Assembly (NCBI GenBank): GCA_002409965.1
Contig: DHON01000043.1
Span: 54,328 to 92,682 of the forward strand
Direction of reading: 5' to 3'
DNA length: 38,355 nt
Origin: Firmicutes bacterium UBA5389
GTDB taxonomy: Bacteria; Bacillota; DTU025
Numbering within the stretch: position 1 is the first letter of the stretch; each line of letters starts with the position of its first letter. Position numbers and translations under genes: made by a program. Positions 34,858-38,355 of this stretch are shown here, piece by piece. The notes beneath the pieces are model-generated. The model was not told the origin of the DNA and made no database searches. It saw only the letters and a program-made list of their open reading frames with translations.

Positions 34858-34878
34858 GCAGTAGCTTGTCCTAGCCCC
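34858..34878 (+). repeat. 21-nt direct repeat, copy 2
   Basis: Second copy of the repeat at 33866-33886, with 20 of 21 positions identical. It lies in the 222-nt gap between the ICMT-like gene and the secreted-protein gene. Confidence 0.5.
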
Positions 34879-34959
34879 GATTTCAACCGGTAGTGGAATA
34901 ACCATCTCCAAAGTTGTATGATGATCCCATAGCGCTGAGTTCAACTTGAGGAGGCGATT

Positions 34960-35994
34960 ATGATGCCCCGTGGTCTAACCTGGCTTGCCCTGGCGATCTG
35001 TCTGGTGCTTCATGTGACTCCTTGTGCCGCGTCCACGGAGAACGTCAGCGAGTTCATCTCAATTCTGGAGGAGACAGGTTTCACCGTCCAGGAAGGCAGA
35101 CTGAGCAAGCTCAATGTGCTGGAGCTGTGCAGTGCAGGCTACGTCAACTACTGCTTCGGAAACAACGCAGGGTTCCCATACGCCATCTATATACTCCCCC
35201 CATCGCCCGAGCAAGACCCATCACCGCGTCAGTCCCCTCCCACAGGATACGACCCTGACGCGGCCGACAACTATCCGGCCAACCTCGACACCGTGCCGGC
35301 AGGAATGATCTACAAGCTCCGGCCGGATGAGGCCATCGTTTTGATCGGCAGCACACCCCCGCCGGCCCGCTACTTCAGCTTCCGCAGCTACCTTGGGTTC
35401 GTCGAGAACAGACCGGGGAAAGACTACACCGGCACGCCCACGTTCGGCGATGACGAAATCGGATGGTACCACAGGATATACTGCAGTCTGGGCGACCCGC
35501 TGAATCACCTCAACATGTGGACCAACAATACGCCCGGAGGTGCCGTGGGAAATGCCTTCGGCAGCGCCACAGTCCTCATAACCACTGCTGACAGGGGCAT
35601 AAACCGTATGATGCGAGACGCGCTGACCGCGGCCGGGTACAGTCCCGACATCATCAACGATGACAATATCCCCCCGTCTCTCGTCCACATGGGGCTCGAG
35701 AAAGGGAAGGACACGTTTCTGATAATCATGAGAGCTGCGCTGTGGGATCAGCCCAACGTAGGCAGCGATTACCTCGACAATATCGGAGACCATATCCGGG
35801 TATTCCGTGTAACGCCCAATACGCCCATTGCCGCCGTCGAACCATGGCCCGTGCCGGCCCTGAGAGTCAGGGAGACTGGCGTTTCCGAGTATCAGACCAT
35901 CCCGAACGCCGCCGCGGACCTAGAACACCTAAGGCATGAGATAGTCCTGTCCCTGCTCACGGTAATTGACAGTATGTTAAGGCGTTCTGGTTGA
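34960..35994 (+). CDS. Secreted protein of unknown function, probably 3'-truncated
   Basis: A 344-aa protein with a clear signal peptide (residues 1-25, ending TPCAAS). ATG 34960 follows GAGGAGGCGATT; an ATG at 34963 is equally possible. No catalytic family is recognised. Distinctive segments: MIYKLRPDEAIVLIGSTPPP, YFSFRSYLG, SLGDPLNHLNM, ATVLITTADRG and VFRVTPNTPIAAVEP. I loosely recall secreted proteins with the same segments that continue well beyond this length. The frame ends abruptly after HLRHEIVLSL...SMLRRSG, only 139 nt before the first transposon gene, so loss of the C terminus by transposon insertion is inferred. If truncated, the product is probably nonfunctional. Whether residues up to 344 form a complete domain cannot be told. 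Confidence 0.65.
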   Translation: MMPRGLTWLALAICLVLHVTPCAASTENVSEFISILEETGFTVQEGRLSKLNVLELCSAGYVNYCFGNNAGFPYAIYILPPSPEQDPSPRQSPPTGYDPDAADNYPANLDTVPAGMIYKLRPDEAIVLIGSTPPPARYFSFRSYLGFVENRPGKDYTGTPTFGDDEIGWYHRIYCSLGDPLNHLNMWTNNTPGGAVGNAFGSATVLITTADRGINRMMRDALTAAGYSPDIINDDNIPPSLVHMGLEKGKDTFLIIMRAALWDQPNVGSDYLDNIGDHIRVFRVTPNTPIAAVEPWPVPALRVRETGVSEYQTIPNAAADLEHLRHEIVLSLLTVIDSMLRRSG

Positions 35995-36133
35995 ATTGTA
36001 CGGCCTCGTGGGAGGAGAACGGAGGGAGGCCCGTCGAAGAGAGGGGCATCACATGAAAGGAGAGAGATGAAGGACACCGGATCGATGAGGTGCTAGCCTC
36101 TCCCCGGTAGCCGCTCCATCCCCCATCAGCATC

Positions 36134-36733
36134 TTGATCGTACTTGATTGCTGCGCGGATTGCAACTGTTACGGAGAAGATGTGATTAATCAGCTGCGTC
36201 GCGGGGTACAGGAAGGACTCGTGGGGTGTCCCGAGTGCGCGGGGCCCATGACGTTGAGAGGGGGCTATGGTCGGAACCTCTGGGTTGCCGAGGGCCCCGA
36301 CACAGCGCATGTCCGCATGGTGCGGGCTGAGTGCCCACGGTGTGCACGCTCGCATTCCTTGATCCCTTCAGCGCTGGCCCCGCGGAGTCCCTACCCCCAA
36401 TGGGTCCGGGAGAAAGCTGTGCAAGAGCACAAGAGGGGCAAGCGCGTGAGAAGAATATCCGAAGAGTTGGGTGTGCCCCGCACGACTCTGGGCAGGTGGA
36501 TTCGGACCTTCAAAGCCAAGGAGTCAAGAATCGCGGCGGCCATGCGAGCGATTCTGGTAGCCTGCCGCCAGAAGGCGGCCGAGGCGCGAGAGACGCTGGC
36601 TGAGCTGGTCGGGAGAGCGAGCCGGGCGTTGGGTTTCAAAGCCAAATGCAAGTTGGTGTCAAGTCGGACGAACGTCCTGTTGTGTTACGCGAAAAGCGAG
36701 GGCCATGTGACCTGGAGCGTCCCATTGCTGTGA
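36134..36733 (+). CDS. Transposon-associated zinc-ribbon and helix-turn-helix protein (DUF6431-like)
   Basis: A 199-aa protein. TTG 36134 gives the N terminus MIVLDCC; no strong ribosome binding site is seen, and a GTG at 36221 starting just before the first zinc knuckle is the alternative. Residues about 30-80 form a zinc ribbon with CPEC and CPRC knuckles, followed by RSHSLIPSALAPRSPYP. This layout matches my memory of the DUF6431 family found beside transposases in Firmicutes and Actinobacteria. Residues about 95-135 (KAVQEHKRGKRVRRISEEL, GVPRTTLGRWIRTFK) are a helix-turn-helix. It lies 77 nt upstream of the transposase, so it is probably a DNA-binding accessory or regulator of the element. 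The direct role is unproven. Confidence 0.7.
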   Translation: MIVLDCCADCNCYGEDVINQLRRGVQEGLVGCPECAGPMTLRGGYGRNLWVAEGPDTAHVRMVRAECPRCARSHSLIPSALAPRSPYPQWVREKAVQEHKRGKRVRRISEELGVPRTTLGRWIRTFKAKESRIAAAMRAILVACRQKAAEARETLAELVGRASRALGFKAKCKLVSSRTNVLLCYAKSEGHVTWSVPLL

Positions 36734-36810
36734 CCGCCACGAGATGGACCTCCCTGGCTGGACCTCTCCGGGATATGCTTGATGAGACGACAAACCGGGG
36801 AGGGGCGAGG

Positions 36811-38160
36811 ATGAAAAAGGAAGATGATCGAACAGAGCAGGCTCTGGAGAGGTACACGGCTGTTGCCCCGGCTGCGAAGTCGGGCATGAGCCGGGAAGAA
36901 GCGTCGGAAGCATGGACCGAGATCCGCGAGATGAGGGCCAGAAACGTGTCGTCCGGCGCGCCGGACGTGTCGATGCGCACCCTGAGGCGGTGGGCGGCGG
37001 CCTACCGGGATGAGGGGCTTGAAGGGCTGTACAGGAAAGAGAGGTCCGATACCGGATCCGCAAGGGCCCTAAGGTCCAATGTGTTTCAGCGTGCCATAGA
37101 GCTCAAGGAGGAGTTGCCTGGGCGCAGCGTTAGGCAGATCATCGACATCATGACGGTCGAAGGAACCATAGAGCCGGGTGAAGTTGCCAGATCCACGCTC
37201 AGCCGCCATCTGAAAGAAGCCGGGATGATGGATATCCCCAAGCGGACGCCGAAGGGAACCAGCAGGTTCGTCAAGGCACGGCCTAACCAGCTATGGCAGG
37301 GCGACATCAAGTACGGGCCGTACGTGCCGGATGCGTCGGGCAAGCCCAGGCGGACCTATCTCTTCGCCTTCATCGACGATTGTTCAAGGCTGATTCCACA
37401 TGCAGAGTTCTACTTCGACCAAAAGGGCCACAGCCTGGAAAGCTGCGTGAGGAAGGGGATGGTGAAACGCGGCGTACCGGAGGCGGTCTTCGTAGATAAC
37501 GGGAAGGTGTTCGTGTCGCACGTATTCCGCGTAGCATGCGCTACGCTGGGCGTTCGACACCTGACGGCTGCCCCCTACAGCCCCCAAAGTAAAGGCAAAA
37601 TTGAGCGATGGATAGGGTTCGCGGACTCTTCGTTCATCCAGGAGCTCAGGGTATCTCCCGCGCTTTCGCTTCAGGAACTCAACGATCGGTTCTGGGTGTG
37701 GCTCGAGGAGTTTTACCATAGAAGGCCTCATTCATCCCTGAGCGGAAAGTCGCCACTTGAGGCGTGGCAAGCCAGCATCGGCGAGGTGCGTATCGGGACT
37801 CCCGAGGCGATAACCGAGGCCTTCCTGCATTCCGCGGAGCGGAAGGTTGACCACACCGGCTGCATTTCGTTCCGGGGTCGGCTCTACAGCGTCGGGGTCG
37901 AGTACGCCGACAGAAAAGTGTTGCTCCGCTACGACCCTTCCGACCTGAGCCGAATTGACGCATTCCACAAGGGCGAGCGCGTGGCGGAAGCGAGGCCGAT
38001 AGAGGTTGCCGTCCAGAGCCGTAGCCGCGAGCCTGAGCGCGCCCCAGAGACCGAAAAGGTCAGCTTCGACGAGTTGATGGCGATGCAGCAACAGCGCAGG
38101 TTCAAACGCAGGCTGGGTGCGATATCTTTCTGCAACCTGGAGGGCGAACGCGATGTTTGA
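36811..38160 (+). CDS. DDE transposase/integrase with Mu-type C-terminal domain
   Basis: A 449-aa transposase. ATG 36811 is chosen for its strong GGGGAGGGGCGAGG just upstream; the frame extends earlier but without such a site. The N terminus carries helix-turn-helix segments (SMRTLRRWAAAYRDEGLEGL, and SRHLKEAGMMDIPKR). The rve integrase core supplies the DDE triad: Asp165 (WQGDIKYG), Asp229 (FVDNGKVF) and Glu265 (SKGKIERW), with 35 residues between the last two as in retroviral integrases. A Mu-type beta-barrel follows (ISFRGRLYSVGVEY, VLLRYDPSDLSRID). All catalytic residues are present, so it looks active. The stop overlaps the ATPase start, indicating coupled translation, as in TniA/TniB-type or integrase/ExeA-type pairs. 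Confidence 0.92.
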   Translation: MKKEDDRTEQALERYTAVAPAAKSGMSREEASEAWTEIREMRARNVSSGAPDVSMRTLRRWAAAYRDEGLEGLYRKERSDTGSARALRSNVFQRAIELKEELPGRSVRQIIDIMTVEGTIEPGEVARSTLSRHLKEAGMMDIPKRTPKGTSRFVKARPNQLWQGDIKYGPYVPDASGKPRRTYLFAFIDDCSRLIPHAEFYFDQKGHSLESCVRKGMVKRGVPEAVFVDNGKVFVSHVFRVACATLGVRHLTAAPYSPQSKGKIERWIGFADSSFIQELRVSPALSLQELNDRFWVWLEEFYHRRPHSSLSGKSPLEAWQASIGEVRIGTPEAITEAFLHSAERKVDHTGCISFRGRLYSVGVEYADRKVLLRYDPSDLSRIDAFHKGERVAEARPIEVAVQSRSREPERAPETEKVSFDELMAMQQQRRFKRRLGAISFCNLEGERDV

Positions 38161-38355
38161 GCAGTACTTCGGTTTCTCGCGTTCTCCGTTCAGTCGCGAT
38201 CTTCGGCCCCGGGATCTGCTCGATCTTCCTGGAGCGAAAGAGATGCGCTCAAGGCTCAACTACGTGGCGTCCAGGCGGCTGTTCGGGGTGTTCACGGGCA
38301 GCGTAGGAGCGGGCAAGACCACCATCGCCCGATGGTTCGTCGAGGAGCTTCCGCA
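38153..38355 (+). CDS. AAA ATPase transposition protein (ExeA/TniB-like), partial
   Basis: The ATG at 38153 overlaps the transposase stop (38158-38160) and has GGAGGGCG upstream. The 67 visible codons read MFEQYFGFSRSPFSRDL and then a Walker A motif, GSVGAGKTT, near residue 52. The MFEQYFGFSRSPF opening is typical of ExeA-like AAA ATPases that accompany DDE transposases and select targets or regulate the transposase. The rest of the gene, including Walker B, is beyond the window. Confidence 0.88.
   Translation, partial: MFEQYFGFSRSPFSRDLRPRDLLDLPGAKEMRSRLNYVASRRLFGVFTGSVGAGKTTIARWFVEELP

Larger units (their letters stand above)
35972..38355 (+). mobile_element. Three-gene DDE transposon or insertion sequence, right part outside window
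   Basis: Consecutive same-strand genes for a zinc-ribbon/HTH protein, a DDE transposase with Mu-type C-terminal barrel and an AAA ATPase form a transposition module. The left end is probably between 35972 (TGTTAAGG, where the preceding gene's reading frame decays) and 36130, but cannot be fixed without the right terminal repeat, which is outside the window. No target duplication can be checked. Confidence 0.7.

Overview
The window is a GC-rich bacterial chromosome segment, probably from an anaerobe. Several genes start with GTG or TTG behind strong purine-rich ribosome binding sites. The metabolic genes (a HypD-type glycyl radical enzyme with its activase, pyruvate kinase, FeoA/FeoB, TldD/TldE, a UroD-like methyltransferase) and the DDE transposase plus AAA ATPase pair have a Clostridia/Firmicutes flavour. 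However, two PorV/UPF0164-like outer-membrane barrels and two giant proteases ending in type IX secretion (T9SS)-like sorting domains point to a diderm cell. A diderm lineage branching near Firmicutes, or another outer-membrane phylum of anaerobes, would fit. The sequence alone does not settle the taxonomy.

Layout. 1-2081 (minus): operon of a radical SAM activase and a trans-4-hydroxyproline dehydratase, the latter cut by the left window edge. 2418-4369 (plus): a small zinc-ribbon protein and pyruvate kinase. 4813-25772 (plus): the centrepiece, two tandem copies of a module of about 10 kb. Each copy is a giant secreted subtilisin (3193 and 3015 aa) followed directly by a PorV-like barrel (292 and 293 aa), and each module ends in a hairpin. 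25993-28316: feoA-feoB. 28317-30451: an antisense UroD relic, an intact UroD-like gene and a truncated MFS-like membrane gene. 30676-33389: tldD-tldE. 33462-35994: a fused toxin-antitoxin relic, an isoprenylcysteine-methyltransferase-like gene and a secreted protein gene that looks truncated. 36134-38355: a transposon of three or more genes (zinc-ribbon/HTH protein, DDE transposase, AAA ATPase) running off the right edge.

How the genes may work together. Each protease carries a Sec signal peptide, an inhibitor-like prodomain, an intact Asp-His-Ser subtilisin domain, PKD domains alternating with three nidogen-like and two propeller-like modules, and a C-terminal sorting domain. Each is paired with its own PorV paralogue; PorV is the cargo shuttle in T9SS. 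The reading I favour is two duplicated, self-contained surface-protease export cassettes. PKD-bearing subtilisins are known collagen degraders and HypD consumes hydroxyproline, the hallmark residue of collagen, so the left half may reflect a protein- or collagen-feeding lifestyle. This link is inference. The right third shows gene decay and mobile-element activity.
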